A program made the translations under genes and the position numbers. This document shows positions 38,830 through 51,444 of a stretch of DNA of 64,000 bases, one piece after another. The stretch covers positions 56,687-120,686 of the forward strand of contig NW_020555862.1 in the NCBI RefSeq assembly GCF_003254395.2, in the 5' to 3' direction. Below the pieces are notes generated by a model. The model was not told the DNA's origin. It worked only from the letters and a program-made list of their open reading frames with translations, and searched no databases. Every line of letters starts with the position of its first letter. Position 1 is the first letter of the stretch. The stretch is from Apis mellifera. Taxonomy: Eukaryota > Arthropoda > Insecta > Hymenoptera > Apidae.

Positions 38830-40230
38830 ATTTAAGAAATAAATATTTCGCATATATATATTCTTATGTCTGTTTTTCGAAAGAAAACTTTCATTAATTT
38901 AATTTATAGATTATCTTTTTTGTATTGTATTTAAAATTATCTAAAATTACTCTTTCTTCTCTATTAATATTTTTTTGATTTAATAAAAATGATAATATTA
39001 TTATCATTGATGATAATGATATATTATTATTATATTATTATACTAATGTTTTTTTTCCTTTTTTATCTTTTAAAGGCATATTCATTTTGAAATTTTTAAA
39101 CTTTTAGGTAATAATCAAACATATACACACACGCACACACATACATATATGTATATATATATATATAATATATATATATATATATCAAATCTTATTAAAT
39201 TTAATTATATATTTATATAAATTTAATTATATATAATTTTCTTTATTACATACACTTGTACACTTTAAAACACATATTTAACATTTTAACATTATCTTGT
39301 TAGAAGCGTTAAATAGAACGTCAAAAAAATTATAAGGTATTTAATTTAAAGATATAATATATCTTCTATATTCTACAAAAATTATTTTTATAAAATTATT
39401 TTTATAAAATACTACTATACTAATTTCTATCGCGAAGTAACGTTATATTTTTTATATTTTTTATATTATATACAGAATATATAGATACATATGTGTTTGT
39501 AATGTTAATATTTTATAATTAAAAATAATCGCATATTTGCTTCGAGAATTGGATACTTGCTACTTAGATAATTCCATTAGTAACGAAATAAGATCTATAT
39601 TAATATATCAATTATATTAAATTTATTATCTACATTAATATAATTATGTTAAAATTTATTTTGATTTACTTTTATGAAAGATTATTCCTATATATTTTCT
39701 ATATATTATTGAATTCTGCATATAAAGAATATGAAAAATTATTTGTCATTTTAATTATTGGTTTGATATTTGATCATTGGTCTTGAGACATAATTTTGCA
39801 TTTTCAGTGGAACAATCGTTAAAAAAAATTATCAAAATTGAATCATAAAATTGGAGTACAATTTTCAAAATCAAGTACTTTTTTATCCTATTATATAATA
39901 TGCATCACGAAAAGATTAAAAAAAATCACAACGTGATTTTTAATTAATCACAAACGTTTTTTTTAAGTTCTACGTTTTTTTTTAAATTCATTTTATTTAT
40001 AGAATATCTCTTTTTTTATAAATTGTTCATTTATAAAAATAATATTTTTTTTTATATAAATGTTATTTTTTTCGATATATTTTTTTTAATGAAATTATTT
40101 AATTTTTAGAATTTTCAAATCTGTTTATTGATACTATTTATAATTAAATGCTATATTCAATTGAAAAAAAATTTTCTATGCTCGTATTATAATACATTAA
40201 AAGATTGCTACATGCAAGATTGCACAAACG
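38830..40230 (+). repeat. Diverged segmental duplication, part 2, copy B
   Basis: Direct counterpart of 58800-60050 and, in part, of 14270-15240. Shared features are TCTGTTTTTCGAAAGAAAAC (38869; 58874 similar), AAAATGATAATATTATTAT, CTTAGATAATTCCATTAG (39561), GAATATGAAAAATTATTTGT (39728), and AAAAGATTGCTAC (40198; 59979). Internal CA and TA runs lie at 39126-39185. Confidence 0.7.
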
Positions 40231-42690
40231 AAAACGTAGTTTTAATTATTAAAAGAAAATACGTACCATGCATTGTTATTATCTTTTTCTATTTTATTTA
40301 TCTTTTTTTTTTTTTTGCTTCCAGATTTTATATTTTTTCTTTTACAAAAATAGTATTAGCTCGATCTATTAACGAATTTTCTTTTATTGGATTAGAACTA
40401 TCTAATCTTCTATCTATATAATCTCCTATATTATATAAAAATATGGCAATTATTTGTTTGAGATAATTCAATCTTCTACGATATTCGTTTATTAACTTTT
40501 CTTTAATTAGATTTAACATTAAAGAAATTTTTAATTTTTTGTAAATTAATAGACTCTGTTTTTAAAAACATTTATTAAATAATTATAAGATTCTGATAAA
40601 TTATAGAATATTATCGTGAAAAAAAGATATCTGTTAATAATTTCTTCAATTACTTCTAACTAATTATATAAGTCAATTATATTTTTTTATATTTCCGAGA
40701 GTTTTAGATTGTGAATATTTTTAAACAAAATAACAAATCTTATATTGATAGATTTTTAATGTAATCTTGCAATACAATCTCAACATCTTTTGCTTTGTTG
40801 CCTATGAAAATATACACAATCTTTCACCAATAAACTGTTATTTTAATTTTGCTATTTTTGATTAGGGTTTTCTATTCATTTTAATATCTGTAATCGATTT
40901 TGATTAATGAAATCTTATACTATTTTTTATTTAATAACAATTCTATGTTATAATCTATGATTGGTAATTGTTATTTAATTTAGAAACTATACATGCTACT
41001 TCCATGTTCGTCTAGAGTTTTCTTTGAAATTTATAATTTTTTATATATTTCTTGAATTGTATACTATATAATAATAATATAATATATGAAATTGAATTTT
41101 AATTAAACATTTTATCGAGTTCCATGTTTATAATCTGTTAAAAATTAAAGATTCTTATATATACTAAATATTCTTCTTTAATCTTCTTATTTTCTGTTTT
41201 TTATGTATATATGTGTAGATCGACGAATGGTATTTACAAAAACAAATAGAATAACAAAGGTAATTCTCTCACATTAATTTCTTTTTTTTTTCATAATTAC
41301 ACAATATATATATTTTTCATAATTCATATATTGGATGACATTGTCGATATATTTAATTCTTTACTTTAAAATATATGACATTAAAATGTGACTCTATATT
41401 TGATATAATATTGTATTATTTAAAAACTTTTTTAAATTATTGTATTATAATCTGTTTTATAATTTTCCTATCATTTTTAATGAAATTTGAAATATAGAAA
41501 TAAACGATACACTTTGTGCGCAATTTTAATATAAATAAATAGCAATATAATAATAATACAATAATCAATAATAATATTTTGAGAATATATCGTGAATATC
41601 AATAATAATAACAAAAATATTAATTATTATATCTTTATAAAATTTGATTTGCCCATTTTTCTTTTTATAAATTAAAGACTACTACATTTTATTTTTGATT
41701 TCATTTTCAACAATCTCATTTTTACTCATATCAATTTAAAAAAATTCGAAGAACAATTATCACAAACTATATCCATCAGTATAGCGAAAATAAGTGAATT
41801 TTCGAACATTTTAAGCATTCATTTTATTTCACATCAGAGTCCAAAAGAATCCATTATTATATTATATCATATGAACATATATTGAGATTCTTCTCTCTAT
41901 ACTCAATACAAAACGATATTTTTTATTAACGAAACTAAGCTATAATACATTGCGTTTTTTTTTTACTTTTTAGTCAATTCATTAATACTTAATATTTAAT
42001 GTTTATTATAATTTATTTTATTTATTAATTATTATTATTATTTAATGTTTATTAATAATTTTGACAAATAATTAGATTAAGAGTCATACAATGATTTATT
42101 TATAGATTTAATTTAATAAAATGTTATACAATACAGTATGTTATACAATAACGAATATTGTATAATTTGCAATAACTTATTTGCAATAATTTTTTTTTAA
42201 ATAATAAATTGCTACTATATAATACATTGCATTTTACATTATATTAAAATTCTAATGACAGAATAGTATATATAAAATAATATAAGGCTATTATTTCGTT
42301 GAATAGTTCTGTTACAAAAACAATATGCTAAATATCGTGAATCAAGTTGAACATATTTAATTCTATTATTGCGCTGTTTCATTTTATTTAATGTATATTT
42401 AGGTTAAAATAATTTGTTAACTAACAATAAGCTTTATCGAATGGTTATATAAAAATTTTTTTATTATTTTGATATTTACAATGTATTGTCGTAAAGTATT
42501 TTACATTTTTATAAATATTTTATATATTTTTACATATTTAGATTTTCCTTGTCTTTTAATTCTTATTCTATAAAAAAATGCTATTAGAATGTGTTAAGAA
42601 ATATCAGATCTTGCACTTTATTATATATTTTTGTGTCTTATGATATTATATAATAAATTATATAGAATATATTAATATTCTATAGTTTTT
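40231..42690. other. AT-rich DNA with one unassigned minus-strand frame
   Basis: No family was recognised. The only stretch with a less trivial composition is a minus-strand frame at 40328-40519 (63 codons), rich in E, K, R, D and N and containing EKLINEYRRRLNYL and DSSNPIKENSL. It has no start context, partner exon or motif I can name. Chance is still possible at this base composition. Confidence 0.4.
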
Positions 42691-42850
42691 CATAATATTT
42701 GTGTATTCAAATAAATTATTTTTTTATTCTAATTTTATTTAGAATATTTATTTTAATTTTAATTGTTTGAATGTTTTTTTTTAGATATTATTTTTATACA
42801 TTATAAAGAATATTATAAAAATATCTAAAATTATTTTCAATGGATTATAT
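42690..42850 (+). repeat. Dispersed repeat family 2, copy c
   Basis: Shares TATTCAAATAAATTATTTTT, then ATTTTATTTAGAATATTTAT and TTGTTTGAATG, with the copies at 5400-5610 and 44970-45120. Confidence 0.65.
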
Positions 42851-42959
42851 TTTTATATTGAAAAGAGAGAAAAATAAAGTAAAATTAATAAAATTAAAAT
42901 AAATGTCTCACAGACTAATAATAAATTCTATAATGATACTGTAAGATAAATTACTAAAA

Positions 42960-43330
42960 CAAATGATAACTTCTAAAATACAAAAAACAAATCAAAACAT
43001 AATCAATGAAAGAAATAAATAAGTAGATAAAGCATAATGAAAAATATAATTTAATCAAATCTTATAAATTATGCAAAAAAAAAAGTATCTACCGATTATA
43101 CTATAAAATAACATAATAATACAGTAACATATAGTAGCTATATGAAATAATCCTAAAATAAATTTCGACTTCAAAGATTTCATTGATCAAAAATACATAA
43201 GAAAAAAAAAAAAAGAATGCATGAACTAAATACAAAATGTAAAAAAAATATTGAATATCAATAAGTACAATTTACAGATACATAATCACAATTTAATTTA
43301 AGATTCTTAAAGTATTCATTCTCTATAACC
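42960..43330 (+). repeat. Diverged direct repeat, copy 1 of 2
   Basis: Related to 49510-49860 in the same orientation: AAATGATAACTTCTAAAATA, AACATAATCAATGAA, and GTAGATAAAGCATAATGAAA with AATATAA, against ATAACTTTTAAAATGCAAGA, AATCATAATCAACGAA and TGGATAAAGTATAATCAAAA. Offset is about 6.55 kb. A-rich, non-coding. Confidence 0.65.
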
Positions 43331-43369
43331 TTTTCCCATTTTCCCTTTTCATAAATTATAAATTCGAAA

Positions 43370-44400
43370 AATGACAGCTACTTATTGGTTATGAAGTCAT
43401 ACATTTTCGAATATCTTCTTCCCCGAATTGAAGTGCTTCCGACGATTGGTGTTATAGACTCCGAAAAAAATAATATAATTTGACGGGGTCAGGATTGGAG
43501 AATGCATACCATGTGGCAGGATTTCTCATTCCATCACATAAATAGTGTCCCGCGTTTTTTTGCAATGTGTGGTCGAACATTATCGTGTTGCAAAATCACG
43601 TGTCTTATTCCTTATCCAGTAAATGGCTATTTTGCTCTAGGTGGTCATATAAATTCATTAATTGATTTTAATAATATTATTAAAATTGTTGTCCTTCCAA
43701 GTAGAAGCAGTTCATAATAGATGATTCCTCAGAGATTCACACAGACAGCAAAACTTTTTGCAATTAAGTTCGGTTTTGTCATTGAAATCGACGATTCCTC
43801 GGGATTAACTATGATTTCTATTATTTGATATTGTCATATAAGATCTTTTTTATCACCAATAGCAATTTTGTGCAGAAAACTTTTCCTTTTATTTCGAAAG
43901 CAAAACAACAGAAATCTGGAATCTGTTTTTCTTATTCATTTCGTTTAATTCATGTGGAACTCATCGCTCTAACTTTTGAATCTTATTCAATTGTTTCATC
44001 GAATAGATATTGTTTGTCTGGTGACTTCCTATCTTTCTGCCAATTTTTCTTGCGTTTAAATCGGATTTTCGTTAAATAATTCCTCTAACTCACCGTTATC
44101 AAACTTTTTCGGTGCATCTGAACGATCGTCTTCTTTCAAATTAAAATTTTCGGCATTGAATGGAATATTTTTAATATTCTTTGGTATCACTTTTTCTATG
44201 TTTTATAAAATACAGCATTCTCTCCCAGTACCGCCACATAAACTGACGAAAATGATGCTTCTCGCCTCTCGTCATATTGTTTGATTGGATTGTTACAAGA
44301 CTGGAAACTCTTAAAGCGCTCATTAAGACTCTTCTTAAAAACAAAGAAACGTTTTTTTAGATAGTACCACAACGGGAAGTAATTCGAATTCAGTCAGGTA
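43370..44400 (-). pseudogene. Mariner transposon, nearly full length but heavily mutated
   Basis: The minus strand carries mariner transposase segments in the normal order, scattered over frames. A SDAPKKFDNGELEELFNENP linker (about 44080-44140) comes first, then a helix-turn-helix remnant with KLAER and VTRQTIS (44000-44060). RNKRKSFLHKIAIGDKK follows at about 43840-43890, where the family has the first catalytic Asp in GDEKW. Next come SSISMTKPNLIAKSFAVCVNL (43750-43810; only key residues match) and GIIYYELLL (43715-43740). VILQHDNVRPHIAK at about 43555-43600 carries the second catalytic Asp. The third catalytic block (normally SPDLAPSDYHLF) is badly decayed near 43450-43520. The APKKF linker resembles cecropia-type mariners rather than the element at 25.7 kb, so these are different lineages. 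There are more than ten stops or frameshifts. Confidence 0.85.
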
Positions 44401-44879
44401 TGATTATAAAAAAAAAGGAGAAGAAATTTATTTGCATACCTAATATTAATTAATAAATTTGTAATTGTATTTAAATTAATTATATTTAATAAATTTGTAT
44501 TATGATTCATATCATCGATTAATATTTTGTAATATTATTGTTTATGATGATTGCAGAAAAACATCTATCAAAATACAAATAGAATAAGAAAGTTAATCTC
44601 TAAATAGCCAACAATAATATATTTATATATTCAAATATAACGATTGTGTTTTGGAAGCTATAATTTAATTGACCATAATATGTATTTTTTTTTCTTTTTT
44701 TATTGATCTTTTAGTCATTATTGATATATGTTAAAATATTACGACTCAAAAAATTATATTTCAACTATAACGTTTTAACTACAACAATATATATATATCT
44801 TGATTTTTAATCTTTATTCTATAAATTGAATATTCATATTCGAATATCCTTGAATATCAAACTTTACAGTTTATATATA

Positions 44880-44894
44880 TTTTAAATTTTATCA

Positions 44895-44940
<46 letters not shown>

Positions 44941-44968
44941 CAATATATATATATATATATTGTTATAA
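44880..44968. repeat. (TA)n tract ending in a 34-bp perfect palindrome
   Basis: A TA run at about 44899-44934 is followed by TTATAACAATATATATA and its exact reverse complement (44935-44968). It could extrude as a cruciform; no function is implied. Confidence 0.85.
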
Positions 44969-44969
44969 T

Positions 44970-45120
44970 AATTATATATTCAAATACATTTGTTTAAATC
45001 TTATTTAGAATGTTTATTTTATTTTTTGATCTTGTTTGAATGTTCTTTTTCTTTGTTTAGAATATTAGAAAATGCTATACAAATATTTTTTCAAATTTTT
45101 TCAAAGATATTTTCATAGCA
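44970..45120 (+). repeat. Dispersed repeat family 2, copy d
   Basis: TATATTCAAATACATTTGTT, then CTTATTTAGAATGTTTATTT and AATATTAGAAAATGCTAT, match the other three copies in order. Further on, 45225-45360 resembles 11260-11460 inside the giant arm (TAATAATTTT.ATTA.AA.TTCTTCTT-type block). Confidence 0.6.
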
Positions 45121-45360
45121 AAACATATCAAATATAAATTATTCCCGTTAACAATTTAGGAAGTAAAAATATTTTATATAGAGAATAAAAATTAAAAATA
45201 AATAATAATTTCAGGTGCAATAATTTTCATTACAAGTTCTTCTTCATCCTTTAAAATTTATTACTGGTGGTTACATTCTTAATAATAAGTTATCAATAAT
45301 GGTGAATTGAATGAATGTATAATTTAATTATTTATTTATGATTTTAATCTCTTTTTTTGG

Positions 45361-46919
45361 TAATATAATAACTTCTATTATTGTATTAATACAAATAAGT
45401 TCGTTGCTAAAAGAATACTTAATGAAAAAGAATGATGAAAAATGAAATTTTTTCAAGTAATCGGTTTTATATTTAAGACGCATTGTATATAATTGTATCT
45501 TCTATTTACTTTCTTTTATTAGAACTCTATTATTTAGCTTATGTTATATCGTATAACAATTTATTGTGATCCACAGACAGATCAATAACTATCAATTTTT
45601 AAATATGATCATATCTATTTCTTTTAGCGGAATCGTTAATTATAAAATGAAAATCTGAATTTAAATAAAGTTCGCATTCGAAATTAAAAAAGAATAACTT
45701 GGATTTTTCATTCTAGGAAATTAAAATAAGTCTAATAATCAAGCTATTATTAAAATTAAAACTATTATATAACTTATTTTAGTACAATAAATTTATATTT
45801 TATTATTATTAAATTTATTCTTAAAAACATTGGGAAAAAAGGATGTGAGAAAAATTAAAAAATAAAGTATAAAATAATTCTTGAGCGAATTTGAAAATAT
45901 CTAAAGTTGTAATGATTGCATGATTGTAATGATTGCAATATTAGTTTCATATTTCATATTTATTATGCATTCAAAAAATATCTAAAATAAATGTCTAAAA
46001 TATTTAAAAATTATCGAAATTAATGATATATTTTTTTATAATTATTTTTAATACAGTTTGATAAATTAAATATATTTTAATTTTAAAAAATTATTTTATT
46101 ATTATTTTTTAAATTATAATATACATAAAATTATTTTATAAATATTATTTTATATATATTATTTTATATATATTATTTTATATATATATATTATTTTATT
46201 ATTATTTTATTATATAACATTACTAAGAAACAAACAAATAAACGAATATTCAATATTTACAAAAAGTAAATGTTCAATGCTTTTAAAAAACTACATTCTG
46301 TGATGGTGATGCTACTTAAGAACTATTTTAGTAAATATATATTTACTATCAACAAAATTTAGGAACAAAATTATAATATAAGAGAAAAATACAATTGATA
46401 ATTTTACATATAATAAATAAATAAATATATATATATATAGATTATATATATATATATAGATATATATAGAGATATATATATATATATATAGAAATCAAAC
46501 TAAAAGGAAATTTACATAATTTATATAATTTGTAATTTAAAAATATAGAATGATATATTTTTATATACAGATTCCATATAAATGTTAAAAATTTTTGAAC
46601 TCATAGAATATTAACATCAAATTTCTCTATTTTTGAATATTTTTTTATTTAAAGCAAAACATTTTTTTTAATTTTTTAAAATATTTTATTATCACATGAT
46701 ATTCGAAATGCATAAATTTGAAATTTGTTTTTATTGTAGAATTAAAATATATATTGGTAAAAAGTAATTTATTATTTTTAATAAAATTTATTTTTATTTA
46801 TGAACAGAAAATTGATAAATACTTTTTATATGTTTTTAAAAATAAATAAATATTAAAATATAAATATATAAATAAATATATATAAAATAAAAAAATATTC
46901 TTAAAGAATATCTATAAAA
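45361..46919. other. AT-rich DNA, no gene seen
   Basis: Contains interrupted TA and GATATATA tracts at about 46130-46200 and 46420-46490. No coding, RNA or transposon motif was recognised. Confidence 0.6.
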
Positions 46920-47159
46920 TTAAGATCATGCGGATATTGAGTAGACAAATGAAACGAGATATATTTAGACACATTATATCATATTTTTTTTTCTTGAATT
47001 GTGATAACAATTCTTCTTGCACACATAATAATTAAAAAAAATTATTTTTATATATACTTTATATATATATTTAAAATAATATTTTGTTGAATATAAATAG
47101 AATGGAAAAAAAATAAATTATATATATAAATATATATTATATATATATATATTATATTA

Positions 47160-47242
47160 TTCAATAAAGTTAATTGGCGGTAAGAAAAAATTTGTATTTT
47201 GTTTTATTCCAAAAACGGACAGAACTTTCCGGTAGACCTAAT
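47160..47242 (-). mobile_element. Isolated Tc1/mariner-type terminal repeat remnant
   Basis: Read on the minus strand from a TA at 47240 the sequence is TTAGGTCTACCGGAAAGTTC, then TGTCCGTTTTTGG. This has the form of a Tc1/mariner end (TA target site, TTAGG-type start). The interior would lie to the left in plus-strand terms, but no transposase reading frame was recognised there and no second terminal repeat was found nearby. It is probably a MITE-like or truncated remnant. Confidence 0.5.
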
Positions 47243-49505
47243 ATATATTGAAATTATATATGTATTTTTTTTAATCATTATAAATCCAGCAAAACGTATA
47301 ATAAATCTGATAAAATATAAAATATATCATATATATATATAAATGTATCATTGGATCAAATGAATATTTCGCTAGATATGTAAATATAAACTAATTTATT
47401 GTCTCAAGATTAACATTTCTATGAAATAGAAATTAGATGAATAAAAAACAATTGAATAAAAAAAATTTGATTTCGAATGTCAAGATCAACGTCATTTTTG
47501 TATATATTTTTATTTTTAAATTTTCATCGATTCAGAGATATCACACTTTTTGTGTTCATGCAATGGTCTGTAGATTTATTTTTTAATTGTATACTATGTA
47601 CAATAAGAAAAAAGCTGTAAAAATTATTTTATAATTCTGCATTAAAAAACTAAATGGTTATACAAAATTCAAATTTCTTACATTAACTTGTCATTCTAAA
47701 TGATAATTCTGTGAAACAGCATTTTGACACAAAAACAACTCAAACAACTCGGACGTAAACAAACATTGAATAAATAATAAATCATTGAATAAACAAAATT
47801 TTTGAGTTGTAGCAAATCAATAAAATGATAGATCTTTTTACTTTAATGCTAAACAAATAATAATAAAATAATAAATATGCTAAACAAATAATAATAAAAT
47901 AATAATAATAAAATAATAATAAATAAGAATGGATATATATATATATACAATTTGAAACGCAATTGGTTATAGAAAAAAATTTTGGAATTAAAAATCTCTT
48001 TACACATCAATAAAACCAATAATCTAAAGCCTATTTCAAAAACTTATTACTAAAATTTGTATAAAAATGAATACAATTAAAATTGTAAAAAATTCATCAT
48101 AAATATAGAAATTACATAAAAATTCCATTTTATAATAGGATATTATACGATATAATATTATACGATTAATAATATTAAACAAACTATGGTACGATAAAAA
48201 AAATTCATTGCAAAAATATGGAATTAAATATCTTTTGGCATCAATCTAATCAATAATAAAATTTTTGAAGAACTTCTACTAAAAGCGATAAGAATGTTAA
48301 TAGCCTTTGTCGTAATAAGGATCAAACAATTTTCTCGTTAAATGATTTAATATAATAACAAGTCTTTATTATCTAAATCATTAAATCAAATCTAAATCAA
48401 AAAAAGATTCATTTATTTTTAATTTATAGATTGATCAGTTGATAAATTGAAATAAACTGGAAAAATAAAACTACTAGGAAAAATTATATTACTTAATAAA
48501 ATAAAGAAGATATCGAAGAAAAGAAATATAATACATCTCATCAATTTGGAACAAATGCAACAATTGACTAAATTCATTGAATGCTATAAAATCATTTTTG
48601 ATTCTAAACAAAAGAAATATACTGTTCTTTTTCTAAAGATTGAAAATCGTTTGGTAAAATTTGGTATGAAAATTCTATAAAAATTATAATTTCTATAAAA
48701 ATCAAACAAAATTTTCTTACACCTTACGTCATTGGCGTAATTACGTCTTTTGAAATCATATTTAAAAATTTAATAAAAATTCACAATTTGAATTCAAACG
48801 TCATCAATATTAAAACAAAATTTCTATAGGGCAATAATTTCTAAAATATATACTATATATAGCTGATTTTTCTACAATAAAAGAAATTATATTATCTATA
48901 TTTTCTAACAACATGGTCAACAATAATAATACAATAATTAACAAGCATCTCGAAACAAGCATTTTGTCTTTTAAAAATTGAACAGTTAAAAATATGGAAA
49001 ATAAAATTAATGAATGTAGATATATTATATTCATCTTCTAAAAAGCTAAAAATAACAAAAATATATAATAATGATTCATCTGTACTTCTAAACAGTATCA
49101 TTTCTCAAACCAAAGTATTAAAGCATATATATTTGAATTCATATTTATGGAAAATAAACTTTTTTTTATAAATCAAAAGCCATATAAATAAACTGGAATA
49201 TTGCAATCTTTAATTTCTCCAATTATATTTAGAACTGTATTGCACAAAAATGCAGAATATGTAAATAAAAATGAAATACATAAAAATCTCATGGTTAATT
49301 TTAAAGAAATAAAATATTTAAATGATAAATACTAAACAATATTAAAAATTATCCAAACAATTTGACTATAAATCTATATTTAGAAATTTTATCAGACTTC
49401 GTAGGAAATCATTTTTATAGCAATAGATATATTTAGAATAAAAATGTATTTTTAAATATCCTAAATCTAATAGTTTTTTAAAGATAAAGTAATTTTTTTC
49501 AAGTA
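47243..49505 (+). other. A-rich region with stop-poor stretches, unassigned
   Basis: The plus strand is markedly A-rich and contains several stop-free stretches of less trivial composition: about 48462-48680 (containing INLEQMQQLTKFIECYK and KKYTVLFLKIENRLVKFG), 48840-48980 (ADFSTIKEIILSIFSNN), and about 49040-49165 (VLLNSIISQTKVLKHIYLNS). Two diverged direct copies of a GGAATTAAA.ATCT..CATCAAT-type block lie at about 47985-48060 and 48220-48290. The composition resembles the sense strand of the copia remnant at 62-64 kb, so an old retroelement is possible. I could not match any domain, so no function is claimed. Confidence 0.3.
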
Positions 49506-49509
49506 AAAA

Positions 49510-49860
49510 TCTATTCCAATAACTTTTAAAATGCAAGAAATAAATTCTAAATCATAATCAACGAATAAATAACTGGATAAAGTATAATCAAAAATATAAC
49601 TTAATTAGATCACACAGAATCAGGTAATAAATGTAAAGAAAAATCATAAAAAAAAGTCTGATTTATTGATTACATTAAAAATATTACAATATATTACAAT
49701 ATTAAAAAGATTACAAAATAATGATATAATAATATGATATTATATCGTAATTATATGAAGATATATGATAGAAGGACAAATCATGAATTTAAATTTAAAA
49801 GTGAAATAAGAGAAAAGAAAGACATAAACTAGATGCAAAAAAAATATATATATATCCATT
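49510..49860 (+). repeat. Diverged direct repeat, copy 2 of 2
   Basis: Partner of 42960-43330; order of shared blocks as given there, ending in CATAAACTAGATGCAAAAAA (against CATGAACTAAATACAAAATG). Non-coding. Confidence 0.65.
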
Positions 49861-50819
49861 ACATTATATTGATCAAAATATTTTATATAAAATGAAGCTT
49901 TTATATAAAATTTTTATAAAGAAAGAAACTCTTAAAAAATATTAAAAATTCTTATTAACAAAAAGTTATTAATTAAAAGTTATAAATAAAAGATATAAAT
50001 GATATTATAAAGATATAAAAGTAAAACTATTCAGATATTGAATAGATGGTACAAGATCATGTTGCAAGAACAATGCCGTTTTTGAGAGAAGAATTTGAAC
50101 GATTTTTCGTTTAGTATATTTAGAAACAACTTAGTATAATACGTAGATTATCATGCCACATTCGGGTAACGCTTATTACACTACTTATGAAGAATCTTTG
50201 TAGACATTTGGAAAAATATTCCATAGAATATATTAAAACTATTATATTATTTATTATATATTATTTATTATATTTATAATTAAATAATTTATTAAAAAAA
50301 TTATTTATTAACAAATTATTTATAAAAATAATAAAAAAATAATTTATTTTTTATTTTTTATTATTAATAAAAAAATTATTTTGAATGTAAAATTTTAAAA
50401 CATTCTATACAAAGCTGAAGTTGATCCAGATAATTTGAACAAAAAATTGTCTTTTTTATTTTATTATTTATTAAATTCCTTCGTGCGTTTGAACAGTCTT
50501 TTGTCTAAATAACATAATTTGCATGCATATCTAATATTTATACTAGAATTATTATTTTTCCGAACGGCGATATTATGTTGATTTCGTTGGAAGTTTTGAC
50601 AAGGTTTTGATATATTTTCAGATAATTCTAGTAATTTTGTAGCTAATAATTCTCTAAATTCTCTAAAATCTTCTAATTTTTATATTTTTTTGTTCCAATT
50701 TTGTAAATTATTAAAGCATTTACAACTGAAATTCTAAAAAAAGTTGAATATCAAGTTTTCGATATAATTTGATCCCTTTTCTAATTGCAGTAGCATAAGA
50801 AACTATTATCAATAGAATT

Positions 50820-51130
50820 ACTATTATCAATATTTCTATTGCGAATGTGAACAGTAATGATGGAAATAAGTGATGCGAGACATCATTCTTCTAACCATCA
50901 ACGCGAATCGTATTACTAAAATATCGGCAGAAGTACTGGAGTACAGTGGCGCGCGTGGTCTGAACGAGATTTCATTAGAAACATGTGTGGCAGTCGACGT
51001 GGTAGCTAGAGTGTCAACCTGATCTTTAGATCTAGAGATGATATTTTCTATCCATGCCAATCTCAATAACAAGCATTTATTATTTGAGGAAAATTATTAT
51101 AAAAACTTGATTACTTTCCTGGGAAACAGT
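50820..51130. other. GC-richer island with open frames on both strands
   Basis: An abrupt island with CpGs (GGCGCGCGTGG at 50948-50958, GTCGACGTGG) in otherwise AT-rich DNA. The plus strand has a 49-codon frame at 50873-51022 with balanced composition (ITKISAEVLEYSGARG, then CVAVDVVARVST). The minus strand has a 78-codon frame at 50836-51072 (SKDQVDTLATTSTATHVSNE, then YSSTSADILVIRFAL). No family was recognised for either. It could be a relic exon, a transposon fragment or a non-coding element. Confidence 0.35.
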
Positions 51131-51279
51131 GGTCTTTGAATGGCGTGTCCTTCAGTTTTATTCTAGGAATTTTTCATAGATTAGAAGTTCAGGAGACTAA
51201 TCCATAGTGTAATTGATTGCTTATGTACCCTATTAAAGACTCGCGAACTTATAAGATGAACATAGAGGAAGCTTTAAAA

Positions 51280-51412
51280 GATAGTCTTTTGGGAGAATTT
51301 TTTGAACTTCAGAACTTTTAGAATCTTCTAACCGTCAAAATTTTTAAAACCTTTTAACCTTCAAGAACTTTTTGAACTTAAAACTCTTTCAAACTTGTAA
51401 CCTCGAACTTTA
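51280..51412 (+). repeat. Degenerate short tandem repeats (GAACTTTTxGAACTT type)
   Basis: Successive blocks TTTTGAACTTCAGAACTTTT, AACCTTCAAGAACTTTTTGA and AACTCTTTCAAACTTGTAAC recur with period about 25-35 bp and much variation. This looks like an old minisatellite. It directly follows the GC-richer island. Confidence 0.55.
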
Positions 51413-51444
51413 CTAATTACGTGAATCTTCATTAACATATAGAC

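Noticed and set aside
43502..44079. Two plus-strand frames (71 and 84 codons)
   Set aside because: Both are antisense to the minus-strand mariner pseudogene at 43370-44400.
46920..47100. Homology with 50035-50230 as a further direct repeat
   Set aside because: Only a short ATATTGA(G/A)TAGA match; the rest does not align by eye.
50040..50130. Possible transposase remnant (minus strand LQHD-like words)
   Set aside because: Only four or five residues resemble the mariner LQHDN block, and no other domain lines up.
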